The position numbers and the translations under genes are program-made. From Leptolyngbya sp. SIO4C5 (GTDB taxonomy: Bacteria; Cyanobacteriota; Cyanobacteriia; Phormidesmidales; Phormidesmidaceae): a stretch of 7,139 nucleotides of DNA. Shown piece after piece: positions 1 to 5,827 of the stretch; within the stretch, counting starts at the first letter, position 1, and the number at the start of each line of letters is the position of its first letter. The DNA lies in NCBI GenBank assembly GCA_010671965.1, contig JAAHIC010000222.1, positions 1-7,139 of the forward strand, written 5' to 3'. The notes beneath the pieces are model-generated. The model was not told the origin of the DNA. It did not search any database and saw only the letters and a program-made list of their open reading frames with translations.

Positions 1-672
1 TGTTTCTTTGAGCCGATAGCCTAAGCCATAGACAGTTTCAATCAGGTCATCAGGAGCGCCCACCGCCTTCAGCTTTTGTCGCAGGCCGCGAATATGGGCT
101 TTGACGGTAGCCTCTTCTGGCATCACCTCAAAAGACCAAAGCTGCTCTACAATCTGGGCGCGGCTAAAAACCCGTCGCTGGTGGCGCAGAAACAGCTCTA
201 AAAGACTGTACTCCTTGGGACTTAGCGGCACCTGTTCATCCTGATAAAACACTTCGTAGGTGCTGGGATCTAAGCGCAAATCACCCCAGCTCAGCACTGG
301 TGGCAAAGTGGCGCCGCCCCGGCGAATCAGGGCACGAATGCGGGCCGAGAGTTCCTTGAGATCAAAAGGCTTGACCAGGTAGTCATCAGCACCGGCATCC
401 AAACCGATAACGCGATCGCTGACGGTATCTTTTGCCGTCAGCATCAAAATCGGCGTAGAGTCCCCCTTGGTGCGCAGCTTTTGACACAGGGTCACGCCGT
501 CAATCTTAGGCAGCATGACATCGAGCAAAATCAGGTCGAACTCGAAGGTTTCGGCCAAATCCCAGCCCGATTCGCCATCGTAGGCGACTTCCACGACGTA
601 GTGCTGATCCCCCAGCTCCTCCGCCAGGGCATCAGCAATTCTCTCGTCATCCTCAACTAATAAAATTCGCAT
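1..672 (-). CDS. OmpR/PhoB-type response regulator, 3' end cut off by window edge
   Basis: This is a two-component DNA-binding response regulator that would be phosphorylated by a sensor kinase not present here. 224 residues are visible and no stop is reached before the window edge. The receiver domain (about 1-115) begins MRILLVEDDE. Its acidic pocket is D8/D9, the phospho-acceptor is D51 in LLDVMLPKIDG, the switch threonine is T79 and the conserved lysine is K101 in LVKPFD. A winged-helix DNA-binding domain follows (about 128-222), with LSPKEYSLLELFLR, ATVKAHIRGLRQKLK and the closing ETVYGLGYRL. All key residues are intact. The ATG is fixed by the canonical receiver start, although no Shine-Dalgarno sequence is visible before it. 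GYRL is normally near the C-terminus, so either a few residues or a whole extra domain is missing. The target genes and kinase cannot be named. Confidence 0.95.
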   Translation of the reverse strand, partial: MRILLVEDDERIADALAEELGDQHYVVEVAYDGESGWDLAETFEFDLILLDVMLPKIDGVTLCQKLRTKGDSTPILMLTAKDTVSDRVIGLDAGADDYLVKPFDLKELSARIRALIRRGGATLPPVLSWGDLRLDPSTYEVFYQDEQVPLSPKEYSLLELFLRHQRRVFSRAQIVEQLWSFEVMPEEATVKAHIRGLRQKLKAVGAPDDLIETVYGLGYRLKET

Positions 673-690
673 AGCGGCCACAACGCTTGG

Positions 691-700
691 ATAAGCTTAT
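691..700. repeat. Short palindrome ATAAGCTTAT before the response regulator
   Basis: A perfect 10-bp palindrome ends 18 bases upstream of the response-regulator ATG. Its place in the leader would suit an operator or an autoregulatory site. A 10-bp palindrome is expected several times by chance in 7 kb, so the evidence is weak. Confidence 0.2.
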
Positions 701-746
701 TGAGGCAAAAAGCGATCGCGGGCGTATCGCGCCTAAGACCGATTTT

Positions 747-808
747 GCTGGCAGGCTAAAAACTAGCAGGGAGACAATTCAGCCTCTGGTAAGTTTTAGC
801 CTGGCAGC
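747..808. repeat. Imperfect 17-bp inverted repeat in the gap before the response regulator
   Basis: The left arm GCTGGCAGGCTAAAAAC (747-763) pairs with the right arm GTTTTAGCCTGGCAGC (793-808) apart from one G:G mismatch and one bulged A. The loop is 29 bases. The element fills much of the 152-base gap between the small exported protein and the response regulator. Read on the minus strand it could be a leader stem-loop, or the arms could be two facing protein-binding sites. No T-run follows the stem on the minus strand, so it is not a classical terminator. Confidence 0.55.
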
Positions 809-824
809 GAACGGAAACAAAGCT

Positions 825-1337
825 TTATTGCGGCGCGATCGCCCCCTTGCAAGCCTGTAAAATCTGCTGACTCTGGGTGTCTAGTGCCAGCGGATAGCTT
901 TTGCTCAAGTTAGGGGACTGGCCAATCAGCGGCTGGGGCTGAGCCGTAGCCACTCTGGCCTCATCGGCTAAAGGCACCGAAAAGGGCACGAACGTTGCCG
1001 TCATCGGCTCCTGCACGTTTAGCTCCATTGCATTTGGCGTGAGCGTACCGGAGAAACAGCTATAGTCTGAGGCTGGCCGGTAAAAGGCACCGACGACCTG
1101 ATCTGCCTGAGTTTCAAACACCATATATTCCTGACCGAGCTGCCCTATTTCGGGACTCTCGCCGTAAAGGAAGCGCTGTTTCTCAGACCCCAAAGCCTCA
1201 TTGATAGTTCGGTTAGAGACTTTAGGTAAAGTGGGTACAGGTGCTTCCCCCCTAGCGGGCTGCAGGCGACTAAATCCACCTAGCAGCATCAGGGCGGCCA
1301 AGGGAAACCGGAGTTGTGAAAGTGGAAGCTGTGACAT
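825..1337 (-). CDS. Small exported protein of unknown function
   Basis: A 170-residue protein with an N-terminal signal peptide: R10, a hydrophobic core around FPLAALMLLGGF (11-22), and a possible cleavage near ARGEA (28-32). The mature part has a compact conserved-looking core, FLYGESPEIGQLGQEYMVFE, followed by GAFYRPASDYSCFSGTL (about 56-98). It has two cysteines, C94 and C163, which could form a disulfide in the periplasm. From memory the core resembles a conserved cyanobacterial hypothetical family, but I cannot name it and assign no function. The frame can be extended seven codons to a TTG at 1358. The ATG at 1337 is preferred because GGAG lies 8 bases upstream of it and the signal peptide then has normal proportions. 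It is transcribed in the same direction as its neighbours, 130 bases after the small lipoprotein. Confidence 0.85.
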   Translation of the reverse strand: MSQLPLSQLRFPLAALMLLGGFSRLQPARGEAPVPTLPKVSNRTINEALGSEKQRFLYGESPEIGQLGQEYMVFETQADQVVGAFYRPASDYSCFSGTLTPNAMELNVQEPMTATFVPFSVPLADEARVATAQPQPLIGQSPNLSKSYPLALDTQSQQILQACKGAIAPQ

Positions 1338-1345
1338 GAGATTTA

Positions 1346-1349
1346 CTCC
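1346..1349 (-). promoter_or_regulatory. Ribosome binding site that decides the start at 1337
   Basis: The minus strand reads GGAG, then 8 bases, then ATG. This site lies inside the longer TTG-initiated frame, so it argues for the internal ATG as the true start. Confidence 0.65.
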
Positions 1350-1391
1350 AATTGTCAACTTTGTCAGTAGGGCCGAAGCCTAAGGCGGTTG

Positions 1392-1422
1392 TCAGGAGCG
1401 GTTTTTAGACCTTGCCTCCTGA
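1392..1422. repeat. 7-bp inverted repeat in the gap 1338-1467
   Basis: TCAGGAG (1392-1398) and CTCCTGA (1416-1422) are perfect inverted copies around a 17-base loop. The element lies between the small lipoprotein stop and the next gene. On the minus strand no T-run follows, so a terminator role is doubtful and a leader hairpin is possible. Nothing else in this 130-base gap is convincing. Confidence 0.25.
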
Positions 1423-1467
1423 TATATACGCAAACTACAGGCTGACTCTGCTTGAATAGCCTGAGGG

Positions 1468-1692
1468 CTAAGGCGTCGTTGTCGGCGGTTCACTCGCATC
1501 TTCCTCAGACGTTGGGTCCTCTGGCTCAGCCGCCGGATCGATGGGTTCGTCAGGGGGTGCTGCGGGCTGTTCGGTAGGGGCTTCTTCGGTCATGGGATCA
1601 ACGCCGTCAGTCTCTGAGGGCTGGCAGGCTGCGCTCAGGCTGACCAAACCTAAGAAGAAAGCTAGAGGAATGGCGGTCTTTTTGAAAATCAT
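1468..1692 (-). CDS. Tiny acidic proline-rich lipoprotein
   Basis: A 74-residue predicted lipoprotein. The N-terminus has lysines at 4 and 5, a hydrophobic stretch PLAFFLGLVSL (9-19) and a lipobox-like SAAC ending at Cys23. Serine at -3 is less usual than leucine there, but the overall shape is right. After Cys23 the 51-residue mature chain has 16 Asp/Glu, 13 Pro and no Lys, Arg or His. It should therefore be strongly negative, disordered and tethered to a membrane. The start is well supported: AGGAG lies 8 bases before the ATG. No domain or family is recognised. It could be a spacer or linker lipoprotein, a cation-binding surface protein, or a fast-evolving orphan. It lies 152 bases after the dehydrogenase homologue and points the same way. 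Confidence 0.8.
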   Translation of the reverse strand: MIFKKTAIPLAFFLGLVSLSAACQPSETDGVDPMTEEAPTEQPAAPPDEPIDPAAEPEDPTSEEDASEPPTTTP

Positions 1693-1716
1693 GGGTCAAT
1701 CTCCTATACATTTTTG

Positions 1717-1746
1717 GTAATAGCATTTGGGGATGGGCCAGCCCAA
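1717..1746 (-). promoter_or_regulatory. Possible promoter of the small lipoprotein gene
   Basis: The minus strand has TGCTATTAC, an extended -10-like element with hexamer TATTAC at 1722-1717. An 18-base spacer separates it from a poor -35-like TTGGGC (1746-1741). The predicted leader would be about 20 bases and would contain the AGGAG site. Only four of six -10 bases match consensus, so this is tentative. Confidence 0.25.
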
Positions 1747-1796
1747 GGCTTGTCAGGACTGGCTTTCACAAGCTAGGGCAAGATCGGTAGGACAAA

Positions 1797-1822
1797 AGGA
1801 TAGATAAAGATCTGTCAGATCT
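1797..1822 (-). terminator. Possible terminator after the dehydrogenase homologue
   Basis: On the minus strand AGATCT, loop GAC, AGATCT (1822-1808) forms a 6-bp stem directly followed by TTTATCTATCC. The stem is short and AT-rich and the T-tract is interrupted, so termination would be weak. It is placed 23 bases after the dehydrogenase stop codon, in the right spot for a terminator. Confidence 0.35.
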
Positions 1823-1854
1823 AGAGCCATTTAGCGATCGCCGCTCAGGCTCTA
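1822..1854. repeat. Inverted repeat spanning the dehydrogenase stop codon
   Basis: TAGAGCC (1822-1828) and GGCTCTA (1848-1854) are perfect inverted copies. The 19-base loop holds a HIP1 site (1834-1841) and the TGA stop (1847-1845). Its left arm touches the AGATCT hairpin, so the two stems could be alternatives or stack as one 3'-end structure. Confidence 0.4.
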
Positions 1855-2657
1855 AAGCCAGAGAACATTTGCGACTGAAAGAAGTAGCGGGCACCGCTGA
1901 CGTTGCGCCCCTGCTCCGAAGCCAGATAGGCACACATCCGCGACACTTCTTCCGGCGGCAAGACAAAAGCATCTTCCGGCTCAGCCACTGGCGTTAGATC
2001 GTCATTCCAGTGCTTTAGCTTGGAGCAAAGACAGTGAGCGCGAATACCGCTGTGAGACTGCACCTGATTGAAGCGCTCAATAAAGGCGGTAATCCAGGCC
2101 TGCATCGCCAGCCCATAGGGAGCGGCTTCTGGATGCTCCAGGCTGGTTTCAGAGGCGATCGCAATAATGCTGCCATAAGTCTGCTTCAGGTAGGGCAGCG
2201 AATATTTAATCATCAGGAAAGTCGATCGCAGGATATCTAGGACCTGATCAAACTCGCTGATCAAATAGCTATCTAAAGAAGCCCAAGAGGGAGGTTCAGC
2301 CCCGCAGATCAGACTATCAATCTGACCATACTGGCGAATCGCCGTTTGGACACAGTGCAGTGCATGTTCAGGCTGGGCTAGATTACCCAGATACGAACTG
2401 GCCGAGCAGCCCTTACGCCGCAGGTAGCTCACTACCCGGTGCAAAGATTCTTCGCTCTGACCGTTGACGACGACGTGAGCGCCCTCCGCGCCAAAGCGCT
2501 GGGCAATCCCCGCCCGAAAAGGCGTATCGACGCAGGTGATAATCGCCACCTTGCCCGTGAGGCGGCCAGTCAGCGCTGGCATAGGCAGCGTATCTTCAAA
2601 GGCCGAAGCCGCTACGGGTGACGGCACCATGACTTGACAGCTTAGATCTTGAGACAT
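1845..2657 (-). CDS. Degenerate short-chain dehydrogenase/reductase homologue, probable pseudoenzyme
   Basis: A 270-residue protein with the overall SDR Rossmann layout: GKVAIIT (35-41), GIAQRFGAEGAHVVV (50-64), QIDSLICGAE (112-121), a central GSIIAIASE (162-170) and a C-terminal EEVSRMCAYLASEQGRNVSG (236-255). The functional motifs are eroded. TGxxxGIG is replaced by TCVDTPFR (41-48), NNAG by ICGA (117-120), and YxxxK by YGLAM (181-185), with Met where the catalytic Lys belongs. Tyr181 and Ser169 remain. An extra 34 residues of no recognised type precede the fold. AAGGAG 9 bases before the ATG supports this start over the internal Met26. The reading frame is intact, so the protein is probably made but is unlikely to be a standard NAD(P)H oxidoreductase. 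Binding or regulation is an inference. Confidence 0.85.
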   Translation of the reverse strand: MSQDLSCQVMVPSPVAASAFEDTLPMPALTGRLTGKVAIITCVDTPFRAGIAQRFGAEGAHVVVNGQSEESLHRVVSYLRRKGCSASSYLGNLAQPEHALHCVQTAIRQYGQIDSLICGAEPPSWASLDSYLISEFDQVLDILRSTFLMIKYSLPYLKQTYGSIIAIASETSLEHPEAAPYGLAMQAWITAFIERFNQVQSHSGIRAHCLCSKLKHWNDDLTPVAEPEDAFVLPPEEVSRMCAYLASEQGRNVSGARYFFQSQMFSGFRA

Positions 2658-2680
2658 TTCTGAAATCTCCTTCAGTGAAA
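2657..2680 (-). promoter_or_regulatory. Ribosome binding site of the dehydrogenase homologue, in a small hairpin loop
   Basis: The minus strand has AAGGAG (2672-2667) 9 bases before the ATG. It is flanked by CTGAA (2675-2671) and TTCAG (2664-2660), with outer TTT/AAA pairs across a 2-base bulge. The core GGAG would sit in the loop. The Shine-Dalgarno call is sound; the hairpin is short, so regulation by it is only a possibility. Confidence 0.5.
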
Positions 2681-2710
2681 ATGTCGGTAGTCAAAAGCTT
2701 CAGTACTGGG

Positions 2711-2737
2711 CTTGACCACCTTGACCTAAACTTTAGG
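2711..2737. promoter_or_regulatory. Possible operator: direct repeat plus palindrome upstream of the dehydrogenase homologue
   Basis: CTTGACC occurs twice at a 9-base period (2711-2717 and 2720-2726). It runs straight into the 13-bp palindrome CCTAAACTTTAGG (2725-2737), which is centred on one base. The cluster lies 54-80 bases upstream of the dehydrogenase start, in the 112-base gap after the CHAT gene. The arrangement suits a transcription-factor site. No clear -10/-35 pair was found nearby. Confidence 0.35.
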
Positions 2738-2769
2738 GAGTAAAAGTAAAAAAGTTGATAACCGCGTAT

Positions 2770-5598
2770 TTACTGGGATTGGCCCGATAGGGTAAAAGCG
2801 GCCCAGTCGCGTGGATGGGGATATTGCTGCATCGTTGTTAACATGGCCTGTCTCAGTGCCTGGGCGTAGCTGGGAGTTTGCTGGAGTTGCTGGTAGAAAG
2901 CGGTCATCAAGTCAACCGTAGAGGTGTCAGAAATGGCCCACAGCGAAACCAAAACGCTAGGAGTCCCCGCCGCCATCAGCGATCGCGAGAGGCCTATCAC
3001 GCCGTCGCCGGTAATCGTGCCGCGCCCGGTATCACAAGCACTCAGCACTACCAGATCAGCCTGAAGCTGCAGGCTAAAAATTTCGCTGGCCGTCAGCCAG
3101 CCGTCGGCCCCAGCACCAGGAGCCAGCGCTAAAGCCCCCGGTATCCCCAGATCAGGAATATCCTCTAGCAGACCGTGAGTTGCCAGGTGAACCAGCCGCG
3201 CCTGGGAAAGCTGCTGCTTGACAACGGTTTCGCTAGCGGCAGACCCCACTAGGGCCTGAGTGTTGAGCAACTGGGCGATCGCCTGAGCTTCTGTGGCCGC
3301 ACCGGGTAGAGCGGCTAGGGGCGATCGCGTGGCATTTGGTAAAGCGGGCATAGCTGGATTGCCCACAATCAGCGCCGACATGGTGGGGGAAAACTGCTGC
3401 TGGTTGAGCTGCTGCGTCAAGGACAGAGTTTGAATAGACGGGGCGGTCAGCAGGGTATGACGCTGCACTAAATATTCGCCAGCGCTATCCTGCAATGCCG
3501 CAAAGGGCACTAAAAACAAGGTTTCTTGGGGAATAAACACCACTGGAGCCGAGGCATCCCCAGGCAGTAAATCAGCGATGGGAGCCATTAGGCGCTGATG
3601 CAGCTCCCGCAGCGGCGTTGTTGCCTGACTGACAGGCTGAGGCGAGGCGACAACACCGATACTGCGATCGCCTCCGGCCCCTAAAGCGGTTCGCACTGCC
3701 CTTACCTGCTCTGTCAGCGATCTGTCAGTTTGGAGGTTAACCTGCCGCAGGGCGATCGCCCCACTGGGCTGCACCACCCAGATCAACAGCGTGGTTTCTT
3801 GGGCCTCCTGAGTGAACTGAACAGCCGCGCTGTGGGGCGTCTGCACAAACTGATCTCGCAGAATGCTGTAGGTGACGATTGTGGTATTTTGGGCAGCGGC
3901 AATCTGCTGAATCTGGCGAACGCTGGGAGCTGCTAGGCTGGCCTGCGGGCGATCGAGCCGCCGCGCCATCAGTTCTACAAAGGCTCTGGCCCGGCCACGC
4001 TCGGACACTTCTAGGGCTGGCAGAGACTTCTCTTGCGCTACTAGCACTGTCTGCAGATTGCGATAGGTATCAGCCTGAGTTTCAAAAATTGACACCTTGA
4101 AGCTGTCGTTATTGCCCAGTCCGGCTCGCAGCGACTCCCACACCGTCACGCCCTGATAGAGCAGCCTCTCGGCTTCGCTAAAGCGCCGCAGTTGGGACAG
4201 CACATCGCCTAAATTATTCAGGGCAATGCCTTCTCCTAGCTTGGCTCCCAGGGTCTGCAATAGCTGCAACGCTTTTCGGTAAGGGGCCTCCGCCTGAGTA
4301 AACTGCTGCTGGTAGCTATAAACCGTTCCCAAGCCCAACCATGCCTGAGCGGTTTGCAGCGGATCGGTGATAGCCTGGGCGATCGCCAAGCTCTGCTCAT
4401 ACGCCGCTACCGCCTCTCCATAGCGTTCTAAACGACTGTAGGTATGGCCCAAATTTCCCAAAGCCTGAGCTTCTCCATAGCGATCTTGAATCGATTGCGC
4501 TAAGACCAGTGCCTGCTGCTGCTGCTCTAACGCTGGCTGGAGCTGATTTTGAGCTAGATAGGCACTGCCCAGGTTCCGCAGAGTCAGCGATCGCCACTGC
4601 GGCACAATGGCTTCGGGGAGCTGGGCTAAAGCAGACTGATAGTGAGCGATCGCGCTTTCGTAGTCGCCTAGCGCTGCATGGGCCGCGCCGATTCCCGACT
4701 GAGCCATTCCTGCCTCAACTGAGTTTGAGCGGGCTTGCGACAGGGCTAAAAGGTCTTGATAGTGGCTGAGGGCTTGAGCATAGTCGGCCAGGACAAAGTG
4801 AATTGAGGCTAGGTTGTTGAGGGCGTAAGTTTCCCAAGCGGCATTTTGGTATTCGCGGGCTACCGCCAGATTCTGCTGGTAGCACTCAATGAGAGGCGTG
4901 TAGAGACTAGGAGACTGCTCCTGAGCTGTTTCTCGCAGAGTTTCCAGCAGGGTGGGACAGGACTGCATCTGCGGCGATAGGGCCAGGGTCTGCACTGGCC
5001 CACTACCCACTTGGGGCTGATTGGGAATGTTAGCCGGCGAGATAATCTGATACTGAACGGTGGTGCTGCCACCTTCACCCGGCAAAATTAAAATCGTGGG
5101 CGTCAGCGGTCCCAGATTCAAAGCATCAAAATTGGCAAATAAGCTAGGGTCTAACTCCAAGAGTCCTCTCCCTAACCGCAGTCCAGCGGGCAGATAGGCA
5201 GGCGCGATATCTACCGGGCTGGTCGGCTCCAGCTTAAGCAAGGGCGCTTCTGGCAGAATGCCGCGAATAATGGCAACGGGTTCAATCGCGGGGGCTAGGC
5301 TCAGCGGCTCGCCCACCAAAACTGGCTGACCGTCAGCTAGCAGCCAAGGGGTAGTTAAGTTGGCGGCAGGAGCTAGATCGGGTGGCAGAATATCGGGATC
5401 GCGCTCAAATATTTCCACCTGGCCGGTGCCGGTGGTGGGTTGGCCGGTAGGCGGCTGGCCGGTGGTCGGCTGGTTGGGGTCAGTAGTTTGAGCCCGCAGG
5501 GAAGCGACACGACTGCCGCTTATGACTAACAGACTGGCAGCCGCAATGACCGTTGTTCTGAAGCGATAGAAAGCGCGATCGCGGTCGGGCCGTGACAT
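2770..5598 (-). CDS. Exported TPR-CHAT protein (caspase-like peptidase fold, HetF-associated type)
   Basis: A 942-residue multidomain protein. The signal peptide has an Arg-rich start, the hydrophobic stretch TTVIAAASLLVIS (15-27) and a likely cleavage after SLRA (Ala36). A three-unit QPTTG-like repeat follows (43-57), then an unassigned proline/leucine-rich module (about 60-230). Six TPR-like repeats at a 40-residue period occupy about 255-490, for example LNNLASIHFVLADYAQALSHY. The C-terminal CHAT domain (about 600-940) carries the clan CD peptidase dyad: His808 in HLATHG and Cys855 in VLSACDTG. Both are intact, so cysteine protease activity is plausible; the substrate is unknown. TPRs normally bind a partner. 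AGGAGG 6 bases before the ATG fixes the start. Known CHAT proteins include HetF and separase-like proteases, but this one is predicted to leave the cytoplasm. It stands alone, with 229 bases before it. Confidence 0.93.
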   Translation of the reverse strand: MSRPDRDRAFYRFRTTVIAAASLLVISGSRVASLRAQTTDPNQPTTGQPPTGQPTTGTGQVEIFERDPDILPPDLAPAANLTTPWLLADGQPVLVGEPLSLAPAIEPVAIIRGILPEAPLLKLEPTSPVDIAPAYLPAGLRLGRGLLELDPSLFANFDALNLGPLTPTILILPGEGGSTTVQYQIISPANIPNQPQVGSGPVQTLALSPQMQSCPTLLETLRETAQEQSPSLYTPLIECYQQNLAVAREYQNAAWETYALNNLASIHFVLADYAQALSHYQDLLALSQARSNSVEAGMAQSGIGAAHAALGDYESAIAHYQSALAQLPEAIVPQWRSLTLRNLGSAYLAQNQLQPALEQQQQALVLAQSIQDRYGEAQALGNLGHTYSRLERYGEAVAAYEQSLAIAQAITDPLQTAQAWLGLGTVYSYQQQFTQAEAPYRKALQLLQTLGAKLGEGIALNNLGDVLSQLRRFSEAERLLYQGVTVWESLRAGLGNNDSFKVSIFETQADTYRNLQTVLVAQEKSLPALEVSERGRARAFVELMARRLDRPQASLAAPSVRQIQQIAAAQNTTIVTYSILRDQFVQTPHSAAVQFTQEAQETTLLIWVVQPSGAIALRQVNLQTDRSLTEQVRAVRTALGAGGDRSIGVVASPQPVSQATTPLRELHQRLMAPIADLLPGDASAPVVFIPQETLFLVPFAALQDSAGEYLVQRHTLLTAPSIQTLSLTQQLNQQQFSPTMSALIVGNPAMPALPNATRSPLAALPGAATEAQAIAQLLNTQALVGSAASETVVKQQLSQARLVHLATHGLLEDIPDLGIPGALALAPGAGADGWLTASEIFSLQLQADLVVLSACDTGRGTITGDGVIGLSRSLMAAGTPSVLVSLWAISDTSTVDLMTAFYQQLQQTPSYAQALRQAMLTTMQQYPHPRDWAAFTLSGQSQ
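5428..5472 (-). repeat. 15-base tandem repeat inside the CHAT gene
   Basis: Three in-frame 15-base units encode QPTTG, QPPTG and QPTTG (residues 43-57), followed by a partial TG. They sit just after the signal peptide and look like a flexible linker. Such a repeat can change copy number by slippage without breaking the frame. Confidence 0.8.
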
Positions 5599-5604
5599 TC
5601 CTGA

Positions 5605-5610
5605 CCTCCT
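5605..5610 (-). promoter_or_regulatory. Consensus ribosome binding site of the CHAT gene
   Basis: AGGAGG lies 6 bases before the ATG at 5598. It is the strongest Shine-Dalgarno match in the window and suggests efficient translation. Confidence 0.8.
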
Positions 5611-5639
5611 GAGCTACAGAGCCATACCTATGATCTTGC

Positions 5640-5709
5640 TTCGACAACGGCTCTGGCCTTTCCGCCAGGTTTTAGAATTGTTTGCAAAGGGCGATCGCTT
5701 ATTCGACAA
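5640..5709. repeat. Repeated TTCGACAA boxes and a small hairpin in the CHAT leader
   Basis: The 229-base gap 5599-5827 holds no gene. It contains TTCGACAA twice (5640-5647 and 5702-5709), each preceded by a GATC a few bases to the left. Between them a 5-bp GC-rich stem CTGGC/GCCAG (5653-5657 and 5664-5668) has a 6-base loop. No convincing -10/-35 promoter was found. The boxes could be paired regulator sites, but eight matching bases are weak evidence. Confidence 0.25.
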
Positions 5710-5827
5710 ACATTTCCACTAAAGCCGCCGAGACTGCTTTCTGTTCGCTCAGCCCTATCGGTCCTACCTTTTTAACTAGCCGCGCCTTATCCACAGATTG
5801 ATCAGCCTGCTGTTCGGGATTTAACAA

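Noticed and set aside
1353..1358. TTGACA on the minus strand as a -35 promoter box
   Set aside because: No -10-like hexamer lies 16-18 bases downstream, and it overlaps the ribosome-binding region of the small exported protein.
1766..1972. A 68-codon minus-strand frame overlapping the end of the dehydrogenase homologue
   Set aside because: It overlaps the better-supported SDR frame for most of its length, has Arg/Ser-rich shadow composition, and shows no recognised domain.
2034..2621. Plus-strand open frames opposite the dehydrogenase homologue
   Set aside because: Antisense shadows with no recognisable protein features.
2745..2774. AGTAAA/TTTACT inverted repeat with a T-run after the CHAT stop codon, as a terminator
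   Set aside because: The stem is only six AT-rich pairs with a long loop, and the T-run falls within the structure rather than after it.
2878..4769. Several plus-strand open frames opposite the CHAT gene
   Set aside because: They are antisense to a strongly supported 942-residue gene, and their composition is that of complementary-strand shadows.
4397..5078. Minus-strand frames within the CHAT gene in another phase
   Set aside because: They sit wholly inside the TPR and N-terminal coding region and show no domain of their own.
2770..5598. CRISPR-associated TPR-CHAT (Craspase-type) role for the CHAT protein
   Set aside because: There is no repeat-spacer array or effector gene in the window, and a signal peptide is inconsistent with a cytoplasmic CRISPR partner.
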